A DNA stretch of 64,000 nucleotides from JASLBX01 sp036374175 (lineage in GTDB: Bacteria > Actinomycetota > Actinomycetes > Jiangellales > Jiangellaceae). A program made the translations under genes and the position numbers. The stretch spans positions 1-64,000 of the forward strand of contig DASUUH010000046.1 in the NCBI GenBank assembly GCA_036374175.1. The letters are read 5' to 3'. Below are positions 34,181 through 43,583 of this stretch, one piece after another (the first letter of the stretch is position 1; the number at the start of each line of letters is the position of its first letter). Under the pieces are notes generated by a model. That model did no database searches, was not told where the DNA came from, and was given only the letters and a program-made list of their open reading frames with translations.

Positions 34181-35851
34181 GTGCCCGAGATAACCGGAGT
34201 CGGAGTCAGCCCAGGACGCGCCGCGGCGCCACTGATCCACATGCCTGAACCCGTCGCCGAGCCGTCGGCCAACACCCAACTGCCGCCGGGCACCGACACA
34301 AACTCCGAGTCCGCACGCATCGCGGCTGCCGCCGAAGCAGTCAAGACGGACCTCGAAGCCAAAGCCGCCCAGGCATCCGGTGACGGCGCCGCAGTCCTCG
34401 AGGCGACCGCTCTCATGGCCGCCGACCCCATGCTCGTGCAGGCCGCCCAGGCCAAGGTTGCGTCGGGGCTCGCCCCTGAGCGCGCCGTCTGGGACGCTGC
34501 CGATGAGGTGGCGGCCACCCTCAGCGCCCTCGGTGGATACATGGCCGAGCGGGTTCGCGACGTCGCTGACGTCCGCGACCGGATAGTGGCGGCGCTCACC
34601 AGCCACCCGCCACCCGGCGTACCAACTCGTGCTGAACCGTTCATCCTGGCCGCCCGCGACCTTGCTCCCGCCGATACGGCCACCCTCGACCCGGCGACCT
34701 GCGTCGCTCTTGTCACGGCAGAAGGCGGCCCGACCTCGCACACCGCCATCCTGGCCCGCGCACTCGGCCTGCCCGCCGTCGTCGCCGCGCAGGGAATCCT
34801 AGAGGTCGCCGAGCAGACCGTCGTCCTAGTCGACGGCGCGGCGGGAATCGTGCACACCGATCCGACTCCGGAACAGATCGCCAAGGCCCAGCAGGTCGCC
34901 CGGCGAGTTAGGACGTTCGACGGCGTGGGGCGCACGTCGGACGGTCACCGCGTCGCACTGCTGGCCAACGTCGGAGATCCGAAGGGCGTAACGGCGGCAC
35001 TGGACGTCGCCGCCGAGGGCGTCGGGTTGTTCCGCACCGAGTTCTGCTTCCTCGGCAACGACGTCGCGCCGTCGATCGACGAGCAGGTCACTGCATATCG
35101 CCGCGTCCTTTCCGCGTTCCCCGGCAAGAAGGTCGTCGTCCGGACGTTGGACGCCGGCGCGGACAAGCCATTGCCGTTCCTCAACCTGCATGAGGAGGCG
35201 AATCCGGCGCTGGGCGTGCGTGGTATTCGCACCGCTGCCCACTCCGAGGAAGTCCTCACTGACCAGCTCGCCGCGATCGCGGCAGCGGCATCGGCTGAGG
35301 AGGCCGAGGTCTGGGTGATGGCACCGATGGTCGCCACGCCCGACGAAGCGGCGGACTTCGTCGCTCGCTGTCATGCGGCAGGCCTACCGACGGCGGGAGT
35401 CATGGTGGAGGTTCCCAGCGCCGCGTTGCGGGCTGCCGACATCCTGGCGTCGGCCGAATTCGCCAGCATCGGCACCAATGACCTGGGCCAGTACACGATG
35501 GCCGCCGACCGGCTGCTCGGCGAACTGGCCGCACTCAATGATCCGTGGCAACCCGCTGTCCTTCAGCTCGTCCAGCTCACGTGCGAAGCCGGTGCTCAAC
35601 GTGGGCGGCCGGTCGGGGTGTGCGGCGAGGCTGCCGCCGATCCCGCCCTCGCGTGCGTGCTTGTCGGCTTAGGCGTGTCGAGCCTTTCGATGACACCGCG
35701 TGCCATCCCGGACGTGGCCGAGGTCCTGCGGGCGACATCGCGGGCAGACTGCGAGCGGCTGGCAGACCTGGCGGTCAGGTCCCGGACAGCGGGCCAGGGA
35801 CGAGCGAGCGTCCGCGCCCAATTGCCGATACTGGACGAACTCGGCCTGTAG
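34181..35851 (+). CDS. ptsI: PTS phosphotransferase enzyme I
   Basis: A 556-residue EI. It takes phosphate from PEP and passes it to HPr. The active His is H187 in EGGPTSHTAILARALGLPA. The PEP-binding barrel has LFRTEFCFLG, VVRTLDAGADKPLPFL, LGVRGIRTAAHSE, FASIGTNDLGQYTMAADR and VGVCGEAAADPALACVLVGL. It begins at GTG 34181 with GGGAGA upstream. Size and motifs are complete. Confidence 0.95.
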   Translation: MPEITGVGVSPGRAAAPLIHMPEPVAEPSANTQLPPGTDTNSESARIAAAAEAVKTDLEAKAAQASGDGAAVLEATALMAADPMLVQAAQAKVASGLAPERAVWDAADEVAATLSALGGYMAERVRDVADVRDRIVAALTSHPPPGVPTRAEPFILAARDLAPADTATLDPATCVALVTAEGGPTSHTAILARALGLPAVVAAQGILEVAEQTVVLVDGAAGIVHTDPTPEQIAKAQQVARRVRTFDGVGRTSDGHRVALLANVGDPKGVTAALDVAAEGVGLFRTEFCFLGNDVAPSIDEQVTAYRRVLSAFPGKKVVVRTLDAGADKPLPFLNLHEEANPALGVRGIRTAAHSEEVLTDQLAAIAAAASAEEAEVWVMAPMVATPDEAADFVARCHAAGLPTAGVMVEVPSAALRAADILASAEFASIGTNDLGQYTMAADRLLGELAALNDPWQPAVLQLVQLTCEAGAQRGRPVGVCGEAAADPALACVLVGLGVSSLSMTPRAIPDVAEVLRATSRADCERLADLAVRSRTAGQGRASVRAQLPILDELGL

Positions 35852-35889
35852 CCGCCCCCGCCTTGGCGAAAGGTTCGTAGGCTGGGCGA

Positions 35890-36552
35890 GTGGAGCTGGC
35901 GAATGCCTGCGAGCTGTACCGGGATGCTGGATTCTTCGGGCAGCCGGCCAACGGTGTCACCAGCCTGGCGCTAGTGGCGTGTGGCGTCGCGATCGCCGTG
36001 GATCGCAAACGGGGCGGACGCGGCCGGCTGCCCTATGCGTTGCTTGTGGTCGTTGTGGGTGCCGGTTCGCTGGTCCAGCACGGGCCCAACCCCGACTGGC
36101 AGGCCTATGCCCACGACCTTCCGCTGGCCACATTGCTGGCCTATGTCGCAGCGGACGCGGCATCCGACCTGCGGCGCCGGAATGTCTCACCCGCCTGGTG
36201 GCTCGCCGTTCCTGTCCTGATGGTCCCCGTCGTCGCGGCCGGCCCAACGGCCTCGTCGCTCACCCAAGGTGCGCTCGCGGGTGTCGCCATCGGATTGAAC
36301 CTGCTGCGGGCGCGCCGGCGTCCCTTGTTACGGCGCACCTTGATCGGCTCGATGCTGGTCCTCGGCGCGGGTGCGCTTGTGGGGACGATCGGCGACCGGA
36401 CGTCACTATGCCAGCCCGACAGCGCCTTGCAGGGCCACGCGTTCTGGCACGTGATGGCCGCTTTGGCGCTCTGGGTGCTGGCGCCCGCGATCGGCCGGCG
36501 CGACGAACCGGCGTCAAGGCAGCCAACGGCCGCTTCAACTCGTCCGGTCTAA
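35890..36552 (+). CDS. Seven-helix membrane protein, ceramidase/CREST-like
   Basis: A 220-residue polytopic membrane protein. It has CELYRDAGFFGQPANGVTSL near the N-terminus, then GAGSLVQHGPNPDWQAYAHD with Ser, His and Asp in the CREST spacing, and QGHAFWHVMAALALW near the end, giving the final His pair. These match the alkaline-ceramidase/CREST hydrolase pattern (metal-bound His and Asp in the membrane). The lipid substrate is unknown; actinobacteria often carry this as a hypothetical protein. Its stop overlaps the convergent ptsH stop by 4 bp. Confidence 0.7.
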   Translation: MELANACELYRDAGFFGQPANGVTSLALVACGVAIAVDRKRGGRGRLPYALLVVVVGAGSLVQHGPNPDWQAYAHDLPLATLLAYVAADAASDLRRRNVSPAWWLAVPVLMVPVVAAGPTASSLTQGALAGVAIGLNLLRARRRPLLRRTLIGSMLVLGAGALVGTIGDRTSLCQPDSALQGHAFWHVMAALALWVLAPAIGRRDEPASRQPTAASTRPV

Positions 36553-36836
36553 GCCGGCGGCTGGGCGCCTTGGGCGTCCAGATCGATCTCGAGCAGAGCA
36601 ACGAGTGCGTCCAGGGATTCTTCGGCACCCTCACCGTCGGCCGCCAGAGTGACCTCGTCTCCGTGCTCCACCCCAAGCGTCATGATTGCCAAAATGCTGG
36701 CTGCGTCGACCGGAGGAGCGTCGCCCTTGCGAATCTGCACTCGGGCCGGCTGCTCCGCGGCGGCCTTAACGAACACCGCGGCGGGACGGGCGTGCAGACC
36801 CACCTTGCTCGCGACTACGACGGTGCGCTCAGGCAC
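36549..36836 (-). CDS. ptsH: PTS phosphocarrier protein HPr
   Basis: A 95-residue HPr. The phosphorylated His15 is in SKVGLHARPAAVFVKAA and a regulatory-type Ser47 lies in DAASILAIMTLGV. The start at GTG 36836 has GGAG seven bases upstream; the open frame continues upstream without a ribosome site. Convergent with the CREST gene. It supplies phosphate from EI to the EIIA encoded 5 kb away. Confidence 0.93.
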   Translation of the reverse strand: MPERTVVVASKVGLHARPAAVFVKAAAEQPARVQIRKGDAPPVDAASILAIMTLGVEHGDEVTLAADGEGAEESLDALVALLEIDLDAQGAQPPA

Positions 36837-37049
36837 GTGGTCTCCTCTACGGTCAGCACATCCGTGATTCGGACCGTACAACTCTAGCGATCGCCCGGTG
36901 CTTCCTCCGGCTCTCGAACAGCCGGCTGCATCAGCCGCTGATCTGGTGGCGCGCATGCCGGGATGACGGGGAATACTTAGGGCGGTGAGACCGTCCCTCC
37001 GTCGGCGTGGGGACGCGAATACATCGCACACACTCGCTTAGGAGCACCG

Positions 37050-38069
<1,020 letters not shown>

Positions 38070-38210
38070 GCTTGCCGCAACGGACCACCCATCCAACGCA
38101 ACGCCCGGCCGGCAAGGCCCCGACACCGCCACTGTGGGAAGGGCCGTGGGGGCCGGGTCGTCTTGCCGAACCGGCCGCAGGTCGAGGGACACCAGATACG
38201 CCTGGCAAGC

Positions 38211-38239
38211 CTGTGGACCTGTCGGTGCAATTGCATCGG
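38211..38239. repeat. 29-bp imperfect direct repeat, left copy
   Basis: CTGTGGACCTG followed by GCAATTGCATCGG (ends of a 29-bp unit) occurs here and again at 39145-39173, with 26 of 29 identities. The two copies bracket about 900 bp that contain the GNAT gene. Such repeats can be traces of insertion or recombination. Confidence 0.6.
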
Positions 38240-38327
38240 CATACCCTCGGCTGACCGCCCAAGGGCCAGACCTATGTCAGCAACGGCATCCGCCGAGGCC
38301 CGGCCGAGCAAGTGACCGCATCTTGGG

Positions 38328-38846
38328 CTACTCGACCAGCAAGCGAGTCCATCTCCACTCCCAGACCGTGCCAACCTCGGGGTCCTCCTGGTCGGCGACG
38401 TGCTCGAAGCCCAGCGACACGAGCACGCCCGTCGACGCGTTCGGACCGGGCAGCGTGTGCGCGATGACGCGGTCGACCTCACCGCTAGCCACAGCACGCT
38501 CGACCAGAGCCTGGGCAGCAGCGGTCCCGAACCCCTGACCCCGGAACTCAGGGGCGACTTCGTAGCCGATCTCGACAGCACGGTCGATCGGCGGGGCAGC
38601 GAAGCCACCTGAACCGAGCAGGCGCCCGGTCGCGGAGTCGACGAAGAACTGCATCGACCACGCGCGATCAGCCTCCGGGGCGTTCTGGAGATGCTCCAGG
38701 GTGAAGCCGATGGCCTCAGGGAACTCGGGCCAACCGTCCGGGACGGGTGAGCCGATCAACTCACAGAACAGGGTGCGGTCCTCGTTCAGAGCGTTCAGCA
38801 ACGGCACCGTTGCTGGGACAAGCCGGACCTGCGGATGAAGCGACAT
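38328..38846 (-). CDS. GNAT-family N-acetyltransferase
   Basis: A 172-residue acetyltransferase. The acetyl-CoA loop is in YEVAPEFRGQGFGTAAAQAL, after the strand IDRAVEIGYEV; the C-terminal strand is GVLVSLGFEHVADQ. It resembles the RimJ/RimL-type GNATs, which acetylate small molecules or protein N-termini. The start at ATG 38846 has GGAG seven bases upstream. It lies between two copies of a 29-bp repeat, so it may be an acquired gene. Confidence 0.85.
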   Translation of the reverse strand: MSLHPQVRLVPATVPLLNALNEDRTLFCELIGSPVPDGWPEFPEAIGFTLEHLQNAPEADRAWSMQFFVDSATGRLLGSGGFAAPPIDRAVEIGYEVAPEFRGQGFGTAAAQALVERAVASGEVDRVIAHTLPGPNASTGVLVSLGFEHVADQEDPEVGTVWEWRWTRLLVE

Positions 38847-39073
38847 GCGGAATCTCCAATCGTGATGCGAAGGCTGCACGACCTGGAGATGCAAGAGGAA
38901 CCGACGAGCAGGAGCGCAGCCGAAACGAAGGCACGCCAAAGCAGACACCCTGGCGGTAACCAGAAAGTGGTCGGCGCTCCTGAAGTTGCTCGCGGTCGAT
39001 GGCCCGAACCCCGGGCCGACTCACATCCTACGTGCCACGCCCTGTGGGGGCCAAGGCACTGTCACGAAGTCGT

Positions 39074-39133
39074 GAGACATCAAACGTCACCGATGTCCTG
39101 AGGCAGGACTGTCACCGATGTCCCGAGACATCA
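39074..39133. repeat. Duplicated IS-end-like sequence
   Basis: The 17-mer GTCACCGATGTCCYGAG occurs at 39086-39102 and 39111-39127, and GAGACATCA at 39074-39082 and 39125-39133. GATGTC and GACATC form short inverted repeats inside. Sequences of this kind resemble ends of IS481-type transposons found in actinobacteria; no transposase is present, so this would be a remnant. Confidence 0.45.
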
Positions 39134-39144
39134 CACCTCCTGGG

Positions 39145-39173
39145 CTGTGGACCTGCCAGCGCAATTGCATCGG
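39145..39173. repeat. 29-bp imperfect direct repeat, right copy
   Basis: The second copy of the unit at 38211-38239, three substitutions different. It immediately follows the IS-end-like repeats. Confidence 0.6.
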
Positions 39174-39263
39174 GTAAACGACAGTGGTGGGCGGCCACGC
39201 ATAGGCATGCGCCTGCCCAGTGCGCAGCACCGATGCACCTGTGCAGGCAGGTCCGTAGTCGCA

Positions 39264-39293
39264 GCGCAGCCAACCACCGCGCAGCCAACCACC
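39264..39293. repeat. Tandem 15-bp repeat
   Basis: GCGCAGCCAACCACC is present twice without a gap (39264-39278 and 39279-39293), followed by a partial third start GCGCAGC. Two and a half units only, so it is a microsatellite-like duplication. Confidence 0.7.
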
Positions 39294-39342
39294 GCGCAGC
39301 ATCCGGCCGCGCAGCACATGCCGCGCGACCCAGCCGTTGGAC

Positions 39343-39368
39343 TTTTCCACACCCAGCAGTTATCCACA
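39343..39368 (+). promoter_or_regulatory. Two DnaA-box-like 9-mers
   Basis: TTTTCCACA (39343-39351) and TTATCCACA (39360-39368) both fit the DnaA-box consensus TTWTNCACA, in the same orientation and 17 bp apart. The second is the exact strong-box sequence. They lie 47-72 bp before the HTH-GNAT-like gene. Two boxes are too few for an origin. They could be a DnaA-titration or regulatory site. Confidence 0.45.
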
Positions 39369-39414
39369 GCAAGACTCCGACCGCGTTTGCATCGACGGTC
39401 CCCGGCAAATCAAG

Positions 39415-40212
39415 ATGCGCCGCGTGGACCAGCTCGATCTTGCGTCCGCCGTGCGGGCGCTTCGTGGAGCCGACCTCAGCCAACGGGAGCTCGCGCAGCG
39501 AGCCGGCGTTCCGTCGAGCACGGTGTCTCGCATTGAATCGGGCGAGATATCCAACCCTCGGGTACGCACGCTGGAGAAGCTGGCCGAGGCGGCGGGCGGC
39601 AAGCTGACCATCGCTCCAGCCACCACCGTGGAAGATCCTGCGGCGAGCACGGCGCTCGATCCGGTTCCTCACGATCATCTCACTGACGTGATCGGCCGGC
39701 GTTATCCCACCCATCTCGACGTCTGGACGACGTTCCCGTACTTTGGTCGGGATTGGACGCTGCTTGACCCGGGCACGCCGGTACGCACATACCGGCTCAA
39801 CCGCGACGTCCGTGATGACATCCGCGCCAGCCGGGCGCCGGCGGCAACGCTGCGAATTGCGCGCGCCGAGTTGGTACCGGAGAGGAGTTGGTGCTGGACG
39901 GCGCGAATCCACGACGAAAGCCCCATCGCCCTGCTCACGGCACAGATCTGGCCAATGCTGGTCCCCTACCCGTGGCTGCCCGCCGATGCCGTTGTGTGTG
40001 GCCTGGCCATCAAGCCCACGTGGCGGTCCATCGGCGTCGAAGAGAAACTGCTTGCTGCCCTCAGGGACGAAATCGCCCATCGTCAGGTCAGCGAGGTCGC
40101 CCTGATCGGTTATCGACTCGGCGATACGCCGTACCTTCGCGGCCTTGGGTTTCAGCTGGCATCCAAGATCATGAACATCTTTCGGATCGACCTTGGCGTC
40201 ATTGATGCGTAG
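39415..40212 (+). CDS. XRE-type HTH protein with GNAT-like C-terminal domain
   Basis: A 265-residue two-domain protein. The N-terminal HTH (about 5-65) reads LASAVRALRGADLSQRELAQ, then GVPSSTVSRIESGEISNPRV, and ends LEKLAEAAGGKL, a normal XRE fold. The C-terminal region (about 120-265) ends with CGLAIKPTWRSIGVEEKLLA, ALIGYR and YLRGLGFQLAS. These match the order of GNAT strand 4, the acetyl-CoA loop (here RSIGVE rather than RxxGxG/A) and strand 7. A repressor fused to an acyltransferase-like sensor or enzyme is plausible, but the loop is degenerate. The start is uncertain; ATG 39415 is chosen to begin before the HTH. Confidence 0.6.
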   Translation: MRRVDQLDLASAVRALRGADLSQRELAQRAGVPSSTVSRIESGEISNPRVRTLEKLAEAAGGKLTIAPATTVEDPAASTALDPVPHDHLTDVIGRRYPTHLDVWTTFPYFGRDWTLLDPGTPVRTYRLNRDVRDDIRASRAPAATLRIARAELVPERSWCWTARIHDESPIALLTAQIWPMLVPYPWLPADAVVCGLAIKPTWRSIGVEEKLLAALRDEIAHRQVSEVALIGYRLGDTPYLRGLGFQLASKIMNIFRIDLGVIDA

Positions 40213-40257
40213 CGACCGGCCCCACAGCGGCGTGGTCATGCGCCATCCAAACAAGTG

Positions 40258-40300
40258 GAGGCCGCCAGGATCCGTCCCCTGCAGCGGTCCCGGCGGCCTC
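40258..40300. terminator. Terminator-like hairpin after the HTH-GNAT-like gene
   Basis: GAGGCCGCC (40258-40266) and GGCGGCCTC (40292-40300) pair perfectly around a 25-nt loop, 45 bp after the gene's stop and followed by a short T/A-richer stretch. Confidence 0.5.
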
Positions 40301-40454
40301 GCTATCTCTATGATGCCTCGAAATAGGCCCAACTGCGCCAGAGTTTGCAGGATTTCATTGCCAGATCATCGACTGGTCGACGCTCCGGCCCGGTTGCGAC
40401 ATCCCGGCGGCGGGCGCAGGCTTGATGTAGGACCAGCCTGCGAGGAGGGTCGCC

Positions 40455-40715
40455 ATGGCCACATGCGAGGTATGCGGCAACGACTACTACCTGTCCTTCG
40501 AGATCCACACGGTAGGCGGCAACGTCCACACGTTCGATTCGTTCGAGTGCGCGATGCACCGGCTGGCGCCGGTGTGTGAGCACTGCCGATGCCGGATCGT
40601 GGGACACGGCGTTGAGGTTTCGGGACGGTTCTACTGCTGCGCGCACTGCGCCCGCTCCGCAGACCAGGAGCAAGGCCAGCAGATTCGTGACGCAGTGGGA
40701 TCACGTCCCGGCTAA
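40455..40715 (+). CDS. Small Cys-rich metal-binding protein (metallothionein/zinc-ribbon-like)
   Basis: An 86-residue protein with CEVCGNDY near the N-terminus, HTFDSFECAMHRLAPVCEHC in the middle, then CRIVGHGVEV and FYCCAHCARSADQ. This gives at least eight Cys and several His in CxxC-type knuckles. Close actinobacterial relatives share the order of these motifs and are usually called hypothetical or metallothionein-like. AGGAGGG lies five bases before the ATG, so it is translated well. A metal-storage, redox or RNA/protein-binding role is possible. Confidence 0.75.
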   Translation: MATCEVCGNDYYLSFEIHTVGGNVHTFDSFECAMHRLAPVCEHCRCRIVGHGVEVSGRFYCCAHCARSADQEQGQQIRDAVGSRPG

Positions 40716-40801
40716 CCGTCTGAACAGCACCGCTCCGGTACTCTCGGCCGCGGACCGGCAGCCCGGCCGGATCAGGTTGTCCTGACTAAAGAGGTGCACC
40801 C

Positions 40802-42127
40802 GTGCCCGCGATCGTGCTCATCGGCGCCCAGTGGGGCGACGAAGGTAAGGGCAAGGCCACCGACCTGCTCGGCGGGCGGAAGGCGGTTGATCGAGAAGGC
40901 GGCGGGCTCAGTGTCGTCGACTACGTGGTCAAGTTCAACGGCGGCAACAACGCCGGGCACACGGTCGTCATCGGCGACGAGCGGTATGCGCTGCACCTGT
41001 TGCCGTCGGGCATCCTCACTCCCGGTGTGGTGCCGGTCATTGCGAACGGTGTGGTCGTAGACCTTGGGGTGTTGTTCTCTGAGATCGATGCGCTCAAAGC
41101 GCGTGGCGTCGATACCTCCCGCCTGGTCGTCAGTGCGAACGCTCATGTGATCCCGCCGTACAACCGCACGCTCGACAAGGTGACCGAGCGCTTCCTCGGC
41201 AAGCGCCGTATCGGCACGACCGGGCGCGGCATCGGGCCGACGTACGCCGACAAGATGAGCCGGGTTGGAATCAGGATCCAGGACCTGTTCGATGAGAAGA
41301 TCCTCCGCCAGAAGGTCGAGGGCGCTCTCGAAATCAAGAACCAAGTGCTCACCAAGATCTACAACCGGCGGGCGGTGACCGTCGACGAGGTGGCCGCCGA
41401 ACTTCTCAGCTTCGCGGACCGGCTCAAGCCGATGGTCGCCGACACCGGCTCACTGCTCAACCGGGCCATTGGCGAGGGCAGGACCGTCCTTTTCGAAGCC
41501 GGCCAGGCGACCATGCTGGACGTCGATCACGGCACATACCCGTTCGTCACGTCGTCGAATGCGACCGCCGGCGGGGCCTGCACGGGCACGGGCATCCCGC
41601 CGAACCGGATTGACCGGGTGATCGCGGTCGTCAAGGCCTACACCACACGCGTCGGCGAAGGCCCGTTCCCGACCGAACTCCACGACGAACACGGCGACCG
41701 CCTGCGCGATGCGGGCGGTGAGTACGGAACGACAACCGGCCGGCCACGCCGGTGCGGCTGGTACGACGCGCCGATCGCCCGGTACACGGCGCAGATCAAC
41801 GGGGTCACCGATTTCGTCCTGACCAAGCTGGACGTGCTGACTGGGTGGGACCGCATCCCGGTGTGCGTTGCGTACGACGTCGACGGGACTCGGGTCGACG
41901 AGGTGCCGATGACCCAGACCGAGTTTCACCACGCCAAGCCCATCTACGAGTACCTGGACGGATGGGACGAAGACATCAGTGGCGCGCGTGAGTTCAGCGA
42001 CCTCCCGGCAAGTGCGCAGGCGTACGTCAAAGCGGTCGAGGACTTGAGCAGAGCCCGGATCAGTGTGATCGGTGTCGGGCCTGGTCGCGACCAGGCGGTG
42101 GTCATCCACGACCTCCTCCCCGGTTGA
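40802..42127 (+). CDS. purA: Adenylosuccinate synthetase
   Basis: A 441-residue enzyme of AMP synthesis (IMP + Asp + GTP). The phosphate-binding loop is GAQWGDEGKGKATDLLGG (residues 8-25), with IMP-site RRIGTTGRGIGPTYADKMSR and VTSSNATAGGACTGTGI. Odd: between LLGG and VDYVVKFNGGNNAGHT there is an extra stretch of about 12-13 residues (RKAVDREGGGLS), making it longer than usual family members. GTG start 40802 with AAGAGG upstream. It begins the purA-purD pair, with 30 bp between the genes. Confidence 0.95.
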   Translation: MPAIVLIGAQWGDEGKGKATDLLGGRKAVDREGGGLSVVDYVVKFNGGNNAGHTVVIGDERYALHLLPSGILTPGVVPVIANGVVVDLGVLFSEIDALKARGVDTSRLVVSANAHVIPPYNRTLDKVTERFLGKRRIGTTGRGIGPTYADKMSRVGIRIQDLFDEKILRQKVEGALEIKNQVLTKIYNRRAVTVDEVAAELLSFADRLKPMVADTGSLLNRAIGEGRTVLFEAGQATMLDVDHGTYPFVTSSNATAGGACTGTGIPPNRIDRVIAVVKAYTTRVGEGPFPTELHDEHGDRLRDAGGEYGTTTGRPRRCGWYDAPIARYTAQINGVTDFVLTKLDVLTGWDRIPVCVAYDVDGTRVDEVPMTQTEFHHAKPIYEYLDGWDEDISGAREFSDLPASAQAYVKAVEDLSRARISVIGVGPGRDQAVVIHDLLPG

Positions 42128-42157
42128 GCGGGGCCACCTCTCCTAAGCTGGGGCGTC

Positions 42158-43432
42158 GTGAAGGTCTTGGTTGTCGGCTCCGGTGCTCGCGAGCACGCCC
42201 TGGTCCGTGGACTCCTGCGCGATCCTGATGTCTCCGAGGTGCACGCGGCACCAGGCAACGCGGGCATCGCCGCCGACGCTGCGGGCACCCATCCGGTCGA
42301 TGTCACCGATCCCGACGCGGTCGCCGATCTGGCCCAGCGGCTGTCGGCGGACCTGGTCGTCGTGGGCCCCGAAGCCCCACTCGTGGCAGGTGTTGCCGAC
42401 GCGGTACGGGCCCGAGGCGTCGCGTGCTTCGGCCCGTCCGCGCAGGCAGCCAGGATCGAGGGCTCAAAGGCCTTCGCGAAGGACGTCATGGCCGCGGCCG
42501 GCGTGCCCACGGCGATGGCGGTCGTGTGCGATACGCCCGACGAGGCAGAGGCGGCGCTGGACCGGTTCGGCGCGCCTTACGTCGTCAAGGACGACGGTCT
42601 TGCCGCGGGCAAAGGCGTCGTCGTTACGCGTGATCGCGACGCCGCGCTCGCACATGCAAAGGCCTGCCAGCGGGTCGTCATCGAGGAGTACCTCGATGGC
42701 CCCGAGGTTTCCTTGTTCTGCGTCACGGACGGCGAATCCGTCATCCCGCTCACGCCTGCACAGGACTTCAAGCGAGCCTTCGACGGCGACCAGGGCCCGA
42801 ACACGGGAGGCATGGGGGCATACACGCCGCTGCCTTGGGCGCCGGACGATCTGGTGCCGGACGTAATCGAGCGGATCGTCCAGCCGACCATCGACGAGCT
42901 GCGCAGGCGTGGCACGCCGTACACCGGTGTCCTCTACACCGGGCTGGCGCTGACCTCACGCGGAACTCGAGTGGTCGAGTTCAACGCCCGATTCGGCGAT
43001 CCGGAGACTCAATCGGTGCTGGCCCGCTTGCGCACGCCGCTGGGGGCGTTGCTGCACGCCGCCGCGATCGGTCAACTCCGTGATCATCATGCCCTGGCCT
43101 GGGAGGCTGGGGCGGCGGTGACTGTTGTGATCGCATCGGCCGGTTACCCGACCTCTCCGCGGGTGGGTGATCTGATCGACGGGTTGGCCGAAGCCGCTGC
43201 CGTCGAAGGCGTCGAAGTGCTGCACGCCGGAACCCGGCTGGACTCCTCGGGCGCTCTCGTGAGCAGCGGCGGCCGGGTGCTTTCGGTGACAGCGGTGGGG
43301 CCGGACCTGGGCCGTGCCCGCGACCGCGCGTACCAGGCGGCCGCCAGGGTGCGGCTGAAGGGCTCTCACTACCGGACCGACATCGCGCAGAATGCGTTGT
43401 TGGGCCGCGTGCACGTGCCCACCCCAAGTTGA
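42158..43432 (+). CDS. purD: Phosphoribosylamine-glycine ligase (GARS)
   Basis: A 424-residue ATP-grasp ligase, second step of purine synthesis. KVLVVGSGAREHALVRGLL is the GARS N-terminus; LVVVGPEAPLVAGVAD and YVVKDDGLAAGKGVVVT follow, with the grasp-domain ends GPNTGGMGAYTPLP and EFNARFGDPETQ. GTG start 42158. It directly follows purA. Confidence 0.96.
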   Translation: MKVLVVGSGAREHALVRGLLRDPDVSEVHAAPGNAGIAADAAGTHPVDVTDPDAVADLAQRLSADLVVVGPEAPLVAGVADAVRARGVACFGPSAQAARIEGSKAFAKDVMAAAGVPTAMAVVCDTPDEAEAALDRFGAPYVVKDDGLAAGKGVVVTRDRDAALAHAKACQRVVIEEYLDGPEVSLFCVTDGESVIPLTPAQDFKRAFDGDQGPNTGGMGAYTPLPWAPDDLVPDVIERIVQPTIDELRRRGTPYTGVLYTGLALTSRGTRVVEFNARFGDPETQSVLARLRTPLGALLHAAAIGQLRDHHALAWEAGAAVTVVIASAGYPTSPRVGDLIDGLAEAAAVEGVEVLHAGTRLDSSGALVSSGGRVLSVTAVGPDLGRARDRAYQAAARVRLKGSHYRTDIAQNALLGRVHVPTPS

Positions 43433-43583
43433 CCTCCAGCACCCTCCTCTGCCTGATCTGCTTCGTGCCACGAGCCGGCACACTGCCGCATGCCCTCTTG
43501 TGCCAGAAAATCACGTGCGACCCGCCGCCTAGTTCACTAGAATAAGTGTCTTCAGTACCTTGTGAAGATTGTGATGGCGGGGC

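Larger units (their letters stand above)
38847..39414. other. Gene-poor interval with repeats and DnaA-box-like sites
   Basis: No convincing gene is seen in these 568 bp. They hold, in order, a pair of IS-end-like repeats (39074-39133), the right copy of the 29-bp repeat, a tandem 15-bp repeat (39264-39293) and two DnaA-box-like 9-mers. Base composition is less codon-like than the flanks. The region probably marks past insertion and deletion between the fba and purA genes. Confidence 0.6.

Noticed and set aside
38070..38327. Small frames between fba and the GNAT gene.
   Set aside because: They have no ribosome site, no motif and overlap a repeat.
39264..39293. Possible CRISPR-like repeat.
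   Set aside because: Two adjacent 15-bp units without spacers are a tandem duplication, not an array.
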